Shown: piece after piece, positions 1 through 7,007 of the stretch | Layout of the letters: the number at the start of each line of letters is the position of its first letter | Position numbering within the stretch: the stretch's first letter is position 1 | Assembly (NCBI GenBank): GCA_963708895.1 | Contig: CAVPUE010000002.1 | Coordinates: forward strand, 620,001 to 684,000 | DNA: 64,000 bases | DNA from: Bacillus_BD sp963708895 | Lineage (GTDB): Bacteria; Bacillota; Bacilli; Bacillales; Cytobacillaceae | Direction of reading: 5' to 3' | The notes under the pieces: model-generated | The model's input: only the letters and a program-made list of their open reading frames with translations | Databases searched by the model: none | What the model was told of the DNA's origin: nothing | Position numbers and translations under genes: made by a program

Positions 1-810
1 CTTATAACAATTAAATATCGATCCTATTTTAAAAATAGTGAACCTCTTACAAAATCGCAAGCGTTCTTGTTTATCGTAGCAATGACATTGTTCTATCTTA
101 CTAAAGGCGGTCCGATTGATTTAATGGGTCATCTAATGTTTTATGCACATATGATTCAAATGGCCGTATTACTTTTTATTATCCCTCCAATATTGATCAT
201 TTCGATTCCTGATTGGATTTGGAAGAATCTATGGGCAACGACTCTTTTCAGTAGAATTTTTGGGTTTTTAAAAAAACCGCTTATTATATTAATTTTATTT
301 AATGCGGTGTTTTCTTTATATCATCTGCCAATTATATTTGATTTTATCAAGACAAACATCATTCTACACGAATTATATACTGGTTTATTAATGTTATTAG
401 CGTTAGGGCTGTGGTGGCCACTCGTCAATAAGATTGAAACCTATCAGAGTTTAACGGGATTAAAAAAGGTAGCGTATATCTTTGCAAGTGGTGCTTTAAT
501 TCTACCAGCATGTGCTTTAATTATTTTTAATGATCATCCCATGTATGCGACCTATTCTAATCCTGAATTATGGGCCCAATCATTAGCACTTTGTGTACCA
601 TCCTCTACATTATCATCATTGGATTTGAGTGGGCCTGAAATGTTTACTTCCATGTCTTTAATTCATGATCAGCAATTAGGTGGAGTATTAATGAAGGTAA
701 TTCAAGAAATCGTTTACGGTTTCGTTCTTTCACGTGTTTTTCTGGAGTGGTATAAAAAAGATCAACAAGAAGCTGAAAAAGCGATATATAATCCACAAAT
801 TGTTGAATAG
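1..810 (+). CDS. ctaG: Cytochrome c oxidase assembly factor CtaG (5' partial)
   Basis: The frame is open from base 1, so the true start lies left of the window; 269 codons plus stop are visible. CtaG (caa3_CtaG family) is an integral membrane protein needed to assemble the caa3-type cytochrome c oxidase. The visible part is strongly hydrophobic, with about six membrane segments. It carries the family pattern GGPIDLMGHLMFYAHM near visible residues 36-51, the segment ending in IPDW, and the PACALIIFNDHPMY stretch, all alignable from memory with B. subtilis CtaG. The internal TTG at 67 is not a credible start because conserved sequence continues upstream of it. A short hairpin follows the stop. 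The next gene is another oxidase or heme-related gene, which fits a respiratory role. Confidence 0.93.
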   Translation, partial: LITIKYRSYFKNSEPLTKSQAFLFIVAMTLFYLTKGGPIDLMGHLMFYAHMIQMAVLLFIIPPILIISIPDWIWKNLWATTLFSRIFGFLKKPLIILILFNAVFSLYHLPIIFDFIKTNIILHELYTGLLMLLALGLWWPLVNKIETYQSLTGLKKVAYIFASGALILPACALIIFNDHPMYATYSNPELWAQSLALCVPSSTLSSLDLSGPEMFTSMSLIHDQQLGGVLMKVIQEIVYGFVLSRVFLEWYKKDQQEAEKAIYNPQIVE

Positions 811-821
811 TTAAATGTAAA

Positions 822-847
822 AGGCCACTGTTTTAGGAGTGGCTTTA
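822..847 (+). terminator. Short terminator-like hairpin after ctaG
   Basis: A 6-bp GCCACT/AGTGGC stem with an 8-base loop is followed by TTTATA, 12 bases after the ctaG stop. The T tract is weak. Confidence 0.5.
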
Positions 848-999
848 TAATAGAATAAGAAAAAGTCAACTGAAATTATCACATTTATCACTCTGAAATA
901 AGTATATTTTGTGAATAAACTTCAATATCATTGAAAAAAAGAACAACCTACTCTAGAATGAAATTAGAAAAATAGGAATATTTTAGAGAGGAATTAACG

Positions 1000-1468
1000 A
1001 TGGAATATTCATTACCTGTATTACCAACTATTAGTACGACATTTATTATGTTAAGTGCCATCATGGTAGCAATTGGATGGGGGTTAATTAGAAAAAGGAA
1101 GATTGAAGCACACAAAAAGGTCATGATAGTGGCTGCTATATTTGCTATCATATTTTTTATCATTTATGCAAGTAGAACTATTTTTATTGGAAATACATCT
1201 TTCGGTGGACCAGATCATATCAAAATCTATTATACCATTTTCTTAGTTTTTCATATAACGTTGGCTACTGTGGGTGCTGTACTAGGAATCATCTCACTTA
1301 TTACTGGTTTTAAAAATTCTTTATCTAAACATAGAAAACTTGGTCCGATCACAAGTATTGTTTGGTTTTTCACTGGGATTACTGGATTTACTTGTTTATT
1401 TACTACTTTATGTGATCTATCCTGGTGGGGACACAACATCTGTTATTAAAGCAATCTTAGGATTTTAA
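1000..1468 (+). CDS. ctaM: DUF420/CtaM-like membrane protein, frameshifted near the C-terminus
   Basis: A small integral membrane protein of the DUF420 family (YozB in B. subtilis, CtaM in staphylococci), linked to maturation of heme-copper oxidases. There are about four hydrophobic segments, with HKKVM near residue 29 and conserved histidines in FHITLA. The annotated frame runs only to 1449 and ends with an atypical tail (CDLSWWGHNICY). After about base 1390 the +1 frame instead reads VYLLLYVIYPGGDTTSVIKA and stops at 1466-1468, which is the expected family C-terminus. Total length is 469 bases, that is 3n+1, so removing one base (an extra T near 1390) restores a 155-codon gene. The start ATG at 1000 has AGAGAGG about 7 bases upstream. 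Either the gene is broken or the sequence holds a one-base error. Confidence 0.82.
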
Positions 1469-1501
1469 AAAAGGCTCAGGGGAATTTCCCTGAGCCTTTT
1501 T
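1468..1501. terminator. Bidirectional terminator between ctaM and yugN
   Basis: A 12-bp stem (AAGGCTCAGGG and its complement) with a small AATTT loop has A and T tracts on either side. It suits both converging genes and begins at the restored ctaM stop. Confidence 0.85.
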
Positions 1502-1508
1502 GATTAGA

Positions 1509-1874
1509 TTATTTAGCTATTATAAATTGATCAATTTGTGACTTCAAGGCAGCAAGAATTTTTTCACACTCATTAACTAATGTACTTGGAAATGTCTCAC
1601 CAGAACCATATTCTACACCATGTGGATAATAATGTTTTCCAAGTATTGGTGTTAATAGTTGGATTGTAGCACTATTGGAACCGACATCCCCATCAGTTGC
1701 ATACCCCATAATTCGTAAGTAAAATGTTCCTTCAGCGATTTCGAATTTACGATCATAGGTTACTCTTTCATAATCCCATTGCCCAGCTCTTACAAGACTA
1801 TTCTGAAGCATAAGATCATCTAATAAGTTCAAATCTGTTTTCACCGTTTCAATACCAGTGTTTTCAAATTTCAC
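1509..1874 (-). CDS. yugN: YugN-like family protein
   Basis: A 121-aa protein of the YugN family, found in Bacillaceae and without an assigned biochemical role. Family sequence is visible in GQWDYERVTYDRKFEI, YLRIMGYATDGDVGS and LGKHYYPHGVEYG. I chose the GTG at 1874 rather than the longer frame from 1946. It lies 7 bases after AAGGAGGG on the minus strand, and the extra N-terminal residues (IPKNIIIIIF) look like translated leader. It is transcribed towards ctaM and shares a terminator with it. No membrane segment or signal peptide is evident. Confidence 0.88.
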   Translation of the reverse strand: MKFENTGIETVKTDLNLLDDLMLQNSLVRAGQWDYERVTYDRKFEIAEGTFYLRIMGYATDGDVGSNSATIQLLTPILGKHYYPHGVEYGSGETFPSTLVNECEKILAALKSQIDQFIIAK

Positions 1875-2128
1875 GATTGATCCCTCCTTGCAAACTTTAA
1901 AAATTATAATTATTATATTTTTTGGAATATTCAATCCTATGTTCAATAATAGTGGAAAAGCGGTAAAGTTTCAATCTATTCTGGATGAGAATTGGACATT
2001 TTGTATAATTCATCATCTATTGGTAAAGGTTATTAGTAAATAGGTTAACCCCACTTTGGTCATTTTGCCAAAAAGGAGAATAAAAACCTAGTAAAAAAAT
2101 CAAGATTCATTTAGGAGGCATTGCTTGT

Positions 2129-2557
2129 ATGAAAATAGTACGTGATATCATGACAGAAGATGTTGAATGTTGTTCATTACTCGATAATATGTATGAAGTG
2201 GCCGTAAAGATGAAAGAATTAAATGTTGGGGCCATTCCCATTGTTGATAAAGAGGAATTAGTAGGGATGATTACTGATCGTGATATTGCCATTAGAGGAA
2301 TTGCTGAAAAAAATCCTGGTTCAACAAAAGTTGAGAAAATCATGAGTGATCAGCTTGTGACAATAAGTGCTGATACATCAACAAAAGAAGCGATTCAAAA
2401 GATGGCTTCTCATCAAATTCGACGTTTACCAGTAGTAGATGGTAAGAAATTAATTGGGATGGTAAGCCTAGGAGATTTTGCAATTGAAGAATTAACAGAT
2501 GATCAGGCAGGAAAAGCACTTTCTGAAATTTCGGAGCAAGAAAACTTTATACAATAA
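2129..2557 (+). CDS. ylbB: CBS-domain protein YlbB
   Basis: A 142-aa protein made of two CBS motifs (about residues 7-60 and 70-125). They show VRDIMTEDV, GAIPIVD, LVGMITDRDIA, then KIMSDQLVTI, RRLPVVDGKKLIGMVSLGDFA. Tandem CBS modules usually bind adenine nucleotides and regulate partner proteins; the partner of YlbB is not known. TTAGGAGGC lies 9 bases before the ATG. It stands alone, with a terminator after it, and its place between the oxidase genes and ylbC matches the B. subtilis order. Confidence 0.92.
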   Translation: MKIVRDIMTEDVECCSLLDNMYEVAVKMKELNVGAIPIVDKEELVGMITDRDIAIRGIAEKNPGSTKVEKIMSDQLVTISADTSTKEAIQKMASHQIRRLPVVDGKKLIGMVSLGDFAIEELTDDQAGKALSEISEQENFIQ

Positions 2558-2586
2558 AAAGGCGCTTTCGAGTGCCTTTTTATTTT
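2556..2586 (+). terminator. Terminator after ylbB
   Basis: Stem AAAAAGGCGCT / AGTGCCTTTTT (one G-T pair) with a TTCG tetraloop, followed by TATTTTA. It overlaps the ylbB stop codon. Confidence 0.8.
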
Positions 2587-2638
2587 ACGTTAAGAAGGTA
2601 ATACCTTTACCTTTCTTTTGAAAACCATACTTATTACA

Positions 2639-2652
2639 TATAATGTTATAAT
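2639..2652 (+). promoter_or_regulatory. Possible -10 region for ylbC
   Basis: Two overlapping TATAAT hexamers (2639-2644 and 2647-2652) lie 47-60 bases before the proposed ylbC start. TTGAAA at 2618-2623 is a possible -35, but its spacing to either hexamer (15 or 23 bp) is not ideal. Transcription from here would begin close to the ATG at 2666, which argues against that ATG as the ylbC start. Confidence 0.3.
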
Positions 2653-2698
2653 AGTATAAAGTATTATGAAGAGGAATATTTGGAGAGGAGGTAATTGT

Positions 2699-3769
2699 CT
2701 GAAATCCTTCATTCGAATTTCAATTATTATATTGCTATTATTTATAATCGGACTATATTTAAGTATTTTTGATAAAGAACAGGATAAAAAAGATCAAAGC
2801 ATAATGATGGATGAGCGTGGTCAATTCCAAAATATGCCGCTTGAAAATAAAAGTAATGAAGGGGTGAAGACAGAAGGACTTTTTCAATTAATCGGTCAGG
2901 ATACGAACCAATTAGTAGAAATGTTAGGGGAACCGAATCGAATCGATCTTTCTCATTATGGTTATCATTGGTGGATTTATAATGATAATCACAAAAATTA
3001 TGTTCAAGTTGGAATTGAAAAGGATAAAGTTGTGACTTTTTTTGCGATAGGTGAAAAATTGAATATTAAGCCATTCTATATTGGGCAACCAATTGGGGAA
3101 ATTTATTCTTCTTATTTTATTCCATCACTTCTTGAATTCAATCATCAAGATCAAGAATATCTTTTTGAACTATCAGAAGAAGATATAAACGTTCATCCGA
3201 TCATTCAATTAGGTGAAGTTTATGTGCAATTATACATGGATAAATATACAGGAACACTTTCAAGTATTCGTGTTATGGATGTTTCGACCCTCTTAAAAAT
3301 CAAACCTTTTGCCTATCGTGGGGAATATATCGGAGAATTCAAGCAAGAAGATTCCATTGATCAATCCAAACTTGAAAAAGCACTTAAATTACAAATCTTT
3401 GATTTAACTAATATTTATCGAAAAAGATTTAAAGTTCAACCATTGAAATGGAATGAGGAACTATCTGAGGATGCTTATACACGAAGCATTGAACTAGTTG
3501 AAACTGACCAAAATACTCACGATCAACAAATGGGACAAGATGAATCCATTGAAATGGATGAAGATCATCAATTATTTTTATACTTTTTAGAAGGTGAAAA
3601 TATTGCAGTCCACAATCTTGATGCTCCTTTTATTGTAGAAGGATGGTTTAACAGTATGGTTCATCGTGAAAATATGTTACATAAAGATTATAAAGAAACA
3701 GGAATTGGTATTTATCAAAATTACTTTGTTCAAAAATTTTCTCCCGTGGATGAAAGGAAAGAGGAATAG
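2699..3769 (+). CDS. ylbC: CAP-domain (SCP/PR1-like) exported protein YlbC
   Basis: A secreted or membrane-anchored protein of about 356 aa. It begins with a signal-anchor (SFIRISIIILLLFIIGLY), then a CAP-associated N-terminal region (residues about 70-220). A C-terminal CAP domain follows from about residue 235, with IFDLTNIYRKRF, LKWNEELSEDAY, GENIA and HRENMLHKDYKETGIGI. CAP proteins are extracellular; YlbC's activity is unknown. Start: AGGAGG (2686-2691) sits 7 bases before an in-frame CTG at 2699, whereas the ATG at 2666 has no ribosome site and would add residues before the signal anchor. CTG is therefore my preferred start, a rare choice. The next gene is a spore coat protein, but the CAP protein has no clear functional link to it. 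Confidence 0.85.
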   Translation: MKSFIRISIIILLLFIIGLYLSIFDKEQDKKDQSIMMDERGQFQNMPLENKSNEGVKTEGLFQLIGQDTNQLVEMLGEPNRIDLSHYGYHWWIYNDNHKNYVQVGIEKDKVVTFFAIGEKLNIKPFYIGQPIGEIYSSYFIPSLLEFNHQDQEYLFELSEEDINVHPIIQLGEVYVQLYMDKYTGTLSSIRVMDVSTLLKIKPFAYRGEYIGEFKQEDSIDQSKLEKALKLQIFDLTNIYRKRFKVQPLKWNEELSEDAYTRSIELVETDQNTHDQQMGQDESIEMDEDHQLFLYFLEGENIAVHNLDAPFIVEGWFNSMVHRENMLHKDYKETGIGIYQNYFVQKFSPVDERKEE

Positions 3770-3798
3770 CTATTTTGTGCATTCGCAATTAGTTTGTA

Positions 3799-3891
3799 GC
3801 TCTTTTCTCAAAAATAATGGGACTGTCAACATGATAACAACGTCAATCCTTTTTTTATCTTACCAAAAGCAACAAAGCTTGAGAAAAGAGC
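3799..3891. repeat. Palindromic intergenic repeat, copy A
   Basis: Perfect 13-bp inverted arms (3799-3811 and 3879-3891, GCTCTTTTCTCAA and complement) enclose 67 bases. Read on the minus strand, the element shares its ends, a nearby GTTGC and an internal GTTGACA with a second copy at 31211-31281. This looks like a short dispersed, MITE- or REP-like repeat rather than a terminator. Confidence 0.55.
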
Positions 3892-3966
3892 CTTCATGAT
3901 TCACCAAAATGATGTCCTTATCATAACTTAATATAGGCTATAGTAAGGTTTTCCGAGGTGAGATAA

Positions 3967-4368
3967 ATGAAAAATGATAAACTTCATCCATCAGTTGAAG
4001 AGTTTAAAAAGTTTGTAAATGATCATCCTAAAGTTTTGGGTGAAGTAAAAACTGGAAAAGCAACTTTGCAAGAATTATATGAAGACTGGTATTTACTTGG
4101 TGAAGAAGATGCGAGATGGAAAAATTTGCTTTCTGATGAAAAAGCATCAAACGTAGCGAATGATCAAAAATCTGATTGGTTAAATAGTGCTATTGGATCC
4201 TTTAAAAAAATGGATCCAGAACAGGTTCAACATTATATAGCCCATTTAAGTCAAGCTCTTGGCTCTATTCAAGGAGTACTTTCTCAATTCCAATCTGGAA
4301 ATTCTAAAAAGTCATCTAGCACACCTCAGCAGAAACCAAACCATCCCTTTTTATTTAGAAAAGATTGA
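3967..4368 (+). CDS. ylbD: YlbD-family putative coat protein
   Basis: A 133-aa soluble protein of the YlbD family, annotated as a spore coat protein in Bacillus. Recognisable family sequence is LHPSVEEFKKFVNDHPKV near the N-terminus, LYEDWYLLGEEDARW near residue 40, and a low-complexity tail ending NHPFLFRKD. CGAGGTGAG lies 5 bases before the ATG. ylbE follows 18 bases downstream, so the two are probably co-transcribed. The coat role is known only from family annotation; nothing in the sequence shows a catalytic site. Confidence 0.88.
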   Translation: MKNDKLHPSVEEFKKFVNDHPKVLGEVKTGKATLQELYEDWYLLGEEDARWKNLLSDEKASNVANDQKSDWLNSAIGSFKKMDPEQVQHYIAHLSQALGSIQGVLSQFQSGNSKKSSSTPQQKPNHPFLFRKD

Positions 4369-4386
4369 AAATAGGGAGCGTTTTAG

Positions 4387-4626
4387 ATGAGAATTGATGT
4401 CTATACTTATTTGCAGAAAAATAGGGAATTAATTGAATTTTTACGTGAGCAGCCGATTTGGTACAGAAAGCTGAGTAGAGATCCTAGTCAAATTGAGAAT
4501 TTAGAAATAGCGGCATTACACTATTATCAAAAAACGATTCCTCATCAAATCGAAAAGTTTTCAAATGGTGTTCAAATGGCTTCCATGATGGTTAGTATGT
4601 TTAAAATCATGAATGATCAATCTTAA
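4387..4626 (+). CDS. ylbE: YlbE-like protein
   Basis: A 79-aa protein of the YlbE family, function unknown. Family pattern RIDVYTYLQKNRELIEFLRE is followed by QPIWYRKLSRDPSQI, then a helical segment with a conserved HYYQKTIPH and a C-terminal MASMMVSMF. GGGAGCG lies upstream of the ATG. It sits 18 bases after ylbD and is followed by a terminator, forming a two-gene unit as in B. subtilis. Confidence 0.88.
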   Translation: MRIDVYTYLQKNRELIEFLREQPIWYRKLSRDPSQIENLEIAALHYYQKTIPHQIEKFSNGVQMASMMVSMFKIMNDQS

Positions 4627-4656
4627 AGCTTTCTCGGGGAGAGAAGGCTTTTTATT
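4625..4656 (+). terminator. Terminator after ylbE
   Basis: An 11-bp stem AAAGCTTTCTC / GAGAAGGCTTT with a GGGG-containing loop, followed by TTTATTTTAT. It begins at the ylbE stop. Confidence 0.8.
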
Positions 4657-4756
4657 TTATATGAAATAAAAATGTTACAAATAGTAAACAATAAGGTCAA
4701 GGTATCACACCTATAAAGACACTTTCTGTTGAAAAGTGCTCGAGGAGCGGTAGAAC

Positions 4757-5167
4757 ATGAAAAAAATTATTTATCTGACCATTTTGTTCATGATTTTAAC
4801 TATATTAGTTTCTTGTCAAAATGATAAACCAAAACCGGAAACAAAAAGGGAGTTTTCCCTTGTGTCCCCTGAAAAGGTCTTTGCTTCTAGTTTTGTTACA
4901 GAAGAAGTAGAAGATCCATTTTTTGTGAAGCATCATGTAAAAGGAAGAGATGTCTATATTGAGTGTATTGTAAAAGGCGCATCCTTTCGAGAGAAAAACG
5001 CAAAAATAATTGTTTATATTGATGGAAAAAAGAAAGAAGAAAAAACCAATGCAGCTTTTGTTTTAAAAGGATTAAAACCAGGTAAACATCAGATTCAACT
5101 CCAACTAAAGAAAGCTAAAAACAGTAACTCAGCAATAATCGAAGAATTTAATGTGTTGGTAAAGTAA
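4757..5167 (+). CDS. Putative lipoprotein of unknown function
   Basis: A 136-aa protein with a typical lipoprotein signal: MKK, a hydrophobic core, then the lipobox LVSC with Cys at residue 20. The mature part, about 116 aa, would be anchored outside the membrane. It is lysine-rich and probably beta-structured (VKHHVKGRDVYIECIVKG, AKIIVYIDGKKKEEK, FVLKGLKPGKHQIQL), like a small Ig-like or MpPF2-like fold, but I do not recognise a family. GAGGAGCGG lies 7 bases before the ATG. In B. subtilis ylbE is followed directly by ylbF, so this gene is an insertion relative to that order. No terminator separates it from ylbF. Confidence 0.8.
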   Translation: MKKIIYLTILFMILTILVSCQNDKPKPETKREFSLVSPEKVFASSFVTEEVEDPFFVKHHVKGRDVYIECIVKGASFREKNAKIIVYIDGKKKEEKTNAAFVLKGLKPGKHQIQLQLKKAKNSNSAIIEEFNVLVK

Positions 5168-5263
5168 TCTTTACAGACTTAATCGTTTAAAAATAGTAGT
5201 AAATATATCATATATTTCTTTTTTCATTCGTTTCATGATAAAATATGAAACGGAGGTGAGTGT

Positions 5264-5710
5264 ATGCTTGCTACAATTGAGAGTGTTAAGATTTTAGACG
5301 TAGCAGAAGAGGTCTCTAACATGATTTTAAATTCGGAAATAGCAGAAGAATATTTCCGTTGTATATATCTTATAAAGAATAACCAAGAAACGCAGACAAA
5401 GATTCGTGATTTTGTGAAAATGAAAGAACAGTATGAAGATGTTGAGCGTTTTGGAAAATATCATCCGGATTATAAAGAAGTGATGAAAAAAGTACGAGTA
5501 TTAAAAAGAGAAATGGACCTGGATGAAAATATAGCTCAATTTAGAAGAGTTGAGAATGATTTGCAAAGTTTATTAGATGAAATAAGTGTGATCATCGGTC
5601 ATTCTGTTTCTGAGCATATTAAAGTGCCAACAGGTAGTCCTTTTTTTGATAGCCTTTCAAACTGTGGAGGCGGTTGTGGTTCAGGTGGTAGTTGTGGTTG
5701 TTCTGCATAA
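5264..5710 (+). CDS. ylbF: RicF (YlbF), Ric complex subunit
   Basis: A 148-aa member of the YlbF/YmcA family. In B. subtilis RicF forms a complex with RicA (YmcA) and RicT (YaaT). The complex carries [4Fe-4S] clusters, stimulates RNase Y-dependent mRNA processing, and affects competence, biofilm formation and sporulation. The helical family core spans residues 10-115 (ILDVAEEVSNMILNSEIAEEY, then FGKYHPDYKEVMKKVRVLKRE). The C-terminus ends in a cysteine/glycine-rich tail with four Cys (CGGGCGSGGSCGC), the probable cluster ligands. CGGAGGTGA precedes the ATG. A strong terminator follows. Confidence 0.93.
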   Translation: MLATIESVKILDVAEEVSNMILNSEIAEEYFRCIYLIKNNQETQTKIRDFVKMKEQYEDVERFGKYHPDYKEVMKKVRVLKREMDLDENIAQFRRVENDLQSLLDEISVIIGHSVSEHIKVPTGSPFFDSLSNCGGGCGSGGSCGCSA

Positions 5711-5754
5711 AAAATAAGGGATTTTCTCCTGTTTGGAGGAAATCCCTTATTTTA
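5711..5754 (+). terminator. Strong terminator after ylbF
   Basis: A long stem of about 18 bp built on AATAAGGGATTT and its complement, ending in TTATTTTA, starts at the ylbF stop. Confidence 0.9.
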
Positions 5755-5838
5755 CGTTTCGCTAAAGTCTTATTGGGATTGATATCATTTCCATTATTAT
5801 GTTAAACTAAAAAAAGAATTATGATGAGGGGAAATGTT

Positions 5839-6114
5839 ATGTTAAGTCAACGTCAAGGATTAATTGTGTGGCTAAATTCTATAAAGCAAGCAAAAATGTT
5901 AAGAAAATTCGGAAATGTGCATTATGTTTCTAAACGTTTAAAGTATGTCGTGCTTTATTGTAATCAGAAAGAGATTGAAGAGTTAACAGCAAAATTAACA
6001 TCCTTCTCCTTTGTGAAAAAGGTAGAACCTTCCTATAAACCTTTTCTTAAAATAGAATTTGAAAATTCTAAGCCTGATAAAGCGAAAGAATATGATTATA
6101 AAATGGGAATATAA
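5839..6114 (+). CDS. ylbG: YlbG, DUF2129/UPF0298 protein
   Basis: A 91-aa protein of UPF0298 (DUF2129), function unknown. Family sequence covers nearly all of it: QRQGLIVWLNSIKQAKMLRK, GNVHYVSKRLKYVVLYC, FVKKVEPSYKPFLKIEFENS and the conserved end KAKEYDYK. I place the start at the ATG at 5839, with GATGAGGGGA about 6 bases before it. The ATGs at 5821 and 5824 are part of or ahead of that ribosome site and would add residues absent from relatives. It is monocistronic, with a hairpin after the gene. Confidence 0.9.
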   Translation: MLSQRQGLIVWLNSIKQAKMLRKFGNVHYVSKRLKYVVLYCNQKEIEELTAKLTSFSFVKKVEPSYKPFLKIEFENSKPDKAKEYDYKMGI

Positions 6115-6150
6115 GCATCTTTTTTTATTTTAATTTATACCTAAAAATAA

Positions 6151-6182
6151 AAAAAGCCCTGCAAAAATTTGCAGGGTCCTTC
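6151..6182 (+). terminator. Hairpin after ylbG
   Basis: Stem CCCTGCAAA / TTTGCAGGG is preceded by an A tract and followed by the pyrimidine-rich TCCTTCTAT. It acts as the ylbG terminator or as the 5' boundary of the structured region that follows. Confidence 0.6.
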
Positions 6183-6185
6183 TAT

Positions 6186-6305
6186 ATCCTGGTTAAGGAT
6201 AGAAGGTAAAGGGAGAGGAGAAACCGGAGGAAGAACTTATGGGGAAACGTAAGTCTTCTCCGCGGTTGGCAACAACATCCTCGAATGATGTTGTTAATCC
6301 TATTA
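6186..6305 (+). ncRNA. Structured leader upstream of rsmD (ylbH leader-like)
   Basis: The gap between ylbG and rsmD holds nested complementarity. An AACCG/CGGTT pairing encloses a hairpin built from GGAGGAAGAACTTA and TAAGTCTTCTCC, and beside it is a 9-bp AACAACATC/GATGTTGTT hairpin with a 7-base loop. A conserved element called the ylbH leader is known at this place in low-GC Gram-positives, and I infer this is it. I cannot tell whether it is a cis-acting leader or a separate small RNA. A possible promoter lies between it and rsmD. Confidence 0.6.
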
Positions 6306-6369
6306 TGACCATGATCCGATTTTACTATACGTAGGAATTCAATTTTTTCCCAGTCGTAATTATTCTAAA

Positions 6370-6398
6370 TTGGTGATTACTTCTCAATATGGTAAGAT
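6370..6398 (+). promoter_or_regulatory. Candidate SigA promoter for rsmD-coaD
   Basis: TTGGTG (6370-6375), 17 bp, TAAGAT (6393-6398), 45 bases before the rsmD start. If real, it lies downstream of the structured element, so that element would not be part of this transcript. Confidence 0.4.
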
Positions 6399-6442
6399 AA
6401 AATTTATTTATGACATGAAAGAGAAAGTGTAGTGGTGATCAT

Positions 6443-6997
6443 ATGAGAGTTGTATCAGGTAGTTGTAAGGGAATAGGTTTGAAGGCGGTTCCGGGAAGTT
6501 CAACAAGACCCACAACAGATAAAGTTAAAGAAGCCATATTTAACATGATTGGCCCTTATTTTAATGGTGGGATTGGTTTAGACCTTTTTGCTGGAAGTGG
6601 TAGTCTTGGAATCGAAGCCTTAAGTAGAGGGTTGGAAAAAGTGATCTTTGTAGATAGAGATGCTAAGGCAATTGGGATCATTCGTGAAAATATACATAAT
6701 TGTAAATTTGGTGATGCCGTTGAAGTATATCGGAATGACGCTTTAAGAGCAATGAAAGCCATTATCAAAAGAGAGATTACGTTCAACTATATTTTCTTGG
6801 ATCCACCGTACAAACAACAACAATTAATAAAGCTGTTACATATGATTGATGAAAACCAATTATTAACCTCATCAGGTGCAATTGTTTGTGAACATGGTTC
6901 AGATATTGACCTGCCTGAAAGGGTAGGACATTTTATTAAAAGCAAAAATGAACAATATGGAGTCATTGCAATTACTATTTATGTTATAGGGGAGTAG
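6443..6997 (+). CDS. rsmD: 16S rRNA (guanine(966)-N(2))-methyltransferase RsmD
   Basis: A 184-aa class I SAM-dependent methyltransferase that methylates guanine 966 (E. coli numbering) of 16S rRNA in the small subunit. Motifs: N-terminal MRVVSGSCKG and RPTTDKVKEAIFNM, SAM-binding LDLFAGSGSLGIEA near residues 47-60, and the catalytic DPPY at about 119-122. Length is typical for the family. The start has a weak GTGGTGA ribosome site. coaD follows at once, the usual rsmD-coaD pair. Confidence 0.95.
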   Translation: MRVVSGSCKGIGLKAVPGSSTRPTTDKVKEAIFNMIGPYFNGGIGLDLFAGSGSLGIEALSRGLEKVIFVDRDAKAIGIIRENIHNCKFGDAVEVYRNDALRAMKAIIKREITFNYIFLDPPYKQQQLIKLLHMIDENQLLTSSGAIVCEHGSDIDLPERVGHFIKSKNEQYGVIAITIYVIGE

Positions 6998-7007
6998 ATT
7001 GATAATC

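Noticed and set aside
3666..3899. 77-aa open frame overlapping the end of ylbC
   Set aside because: It starts inside ylbC in another frame, has no ribosome site and covers the palindromic repeat; no recognisable protein.
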